From the NCBI GenBank assembly GCA_934133175.1, contig CAKPAX010000037.1, positions 1 to 7,980 on the forward strand: 7,980 nucleotides of DNA, in the 5' to 3' direction. Numbering within the stretch: position 1 is the stretch's first letter; the number at the start of each line of letters is the position of its first letter. Source of the stretch: an uncultured Clostridia bacterium. GTDB taxonomy: Bacteria > Bacillota > Clostridia > TANB77 > CAG-508. Under the pieces are notes generated by a model. The model did not search any database. It had not been told where the DNA came from and worked only from the letters and a program-made list of their open reading frames with translations. This document shows positions 7,573-7,980 of the stretch, piece after piece. The position numbers and the translations under genes are program-made.

Positions 7573-7579
7573 CTCCTTT
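7573..7579 (-). promoter_or_regulatory. Ribosome binding site of pnp that decides the start codon
   Basis: The minus strand reads AAAGGAG followed by AATGAAAATG. Spacing to the first ATG is 1 base, too short for initiation; spacing to the second is 7 bases, which is optimal. This supports initiation at 7565. Confidence 0.75.
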
Positions 7580-7667
7580 AAATTAAATTACACCTATATT
7601 TTATTTTGGAAATAAGATAATTTATTAGATTGTAACCTCTATAATATAAAATTAGTCTTAAATTTAC

Positions 7668-7695
7668 ATTATACAAGCTACTTCTAACTAAATAA
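7668..7695 (-). promoter_or_regulatory. Possible promoter of pnp
   Basis: A perfect TATAAT (-10) is on the minus strand at 7673-7668, in the gap between the rpsO terminator and pnp. The best -35 at suitable spacing is poor (TTATTT, 7695-7690, 16-base spacer). The predicted start near 7661 would give a leader of about 95 bases. Transcription may also reach pnp by read-through from rpsO. Confidence 0.35.
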
Positions 7696-7706
7696 CTTAT
7701 TTCCAC

Positions 7707-7735
7707 AAAAAGCCCGTTTAAAAATGAACGGGCTT
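7707..7735 (-). terminator. Intrinsic terminator of rpsO
   Basis: AAAGCCCGTT (7709-7718) and AACGGGCTTT (7726-7735) make a 10-bp GC-cored stem with a 7-base loop. On the minus strand the stem runs into TTTTT then GTGG. It starts 5 bases after the rpsO stop codon. This is the clearest terminator in the window. Confidence 0.85.
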
Positions 7736-7740
7736 TAGTT

Positions 7741-7980
7741 TTATTTTCTTAATCCTAGTTTTTCAACTATGTCTCTATATCTTTGAACGTCTTTTTTAGC
7801 TAAATAGTTTAAAAGATTTCTTCTTTTACCAACCATTTTTAAAAGACCTCTTCTAGAGTGGTTATCTTTTTTGTGAACTTTTAAGTGTTCTGTTAATTCA
7901 TTGATTCTTTCTGTTAAAAGAGCGATTTGTACTTCTGGTGAACCAGTGTCTTTTTCTTCTCTTTTATATGTGTTAATGAT
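7741..7980 (-). CDS. rpsO: 30S ribosomal protein S15, N-terminus off the window
   Basis: The last 79 residues plus stop (TAA at 7743-7741) are visible; the frame continues past the right edge. Complete S15 is usually 87-89 residues, so about 8-10 N-terminal residues are missing. Landmarks: DTGSPEVQIA near the visible start, then LTEHLKVHKKDNHSRRGLL, KMVGKRRNLLNYL, and the typical C-terminus EKLGLRK. S15 is a primary binder of the central domain of 16S rRNA and helps assemble the 30S platform. The HSRRGL and GKRRNLL segments belong to the conserved RNA-binding surface. It is followed directly by a terminator and then pnp, the classic rpsO-pnp order. Confidence 0.97.
   Translation of the reverse strand: MINTYKREEKDTGSPEVQIALLTERINELTEHLKVHKKDNHSRRGLLKMVGKRRNLLNYLAKKDVQRYRDIVEKLGLRK

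Overview
This is a strongly AT-rich window with every gene on the minus strand. The low G+C content, the AAGGAGG-type ribosome binding sites, the rpsO-pnp pair and a pilin-like leader typical of Clostridia (GITLIALVITIIVLLIL) point to a low-GC member of the Bacillota, probably Clostridia. I cannot name a genus. No tRNA, rRNA, CRISPR array, insertion sequence or phage gene is visible.

Layout in the direction of transcription (right to left). The 3' part of rpsO (ribosomal protein S15) enters from the right edge and ends at a clear intrinsic terminator. A 137-base leader then precedes pnp (polynucleotide phosphorylase), whose ribosome binding site favours the second of two nearby ATGs. After pnp come a 15-bp hairpin and a textbook promoter with a tandem direct repeat upstream of it. 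This promoter drives a two-gene ABC exporter operon whose reading frames overlap by 8 bases. A second hairpin overlaps the operon's stop codon. A second textbook promoter then drives a gene that runs off the left edge: a surface-type protein with a type IV prepilin-like N-terminus and bacterial Ig-like sequence. It is open for 379 codons.

Functionally there are three blocks. rpsO-pnp is the conserved translation and RNA-turnover pair found in most bacteria. The ABC genes encode two different half-transporters that should form one heterodimer: the first subunit has a degenerate Walker B and H-loop, the second a degenerate signature motif, so together they give one consensus and one degenerate ATP site, as in TM287/288, LmrCD and BmrCD. 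The pilin-like gene has its own promoter and is probably an independent cell-surface or envelope function.

Most of the window is ordinary housekeeping and transport. The parts worth a second look are the pilin-like/Ig-like hybrid, the direct repeat upstream of the exporter promoter, and the large extracellular insertion in the second exporter subunit. I do not see convincing evidence of a wholly new system.
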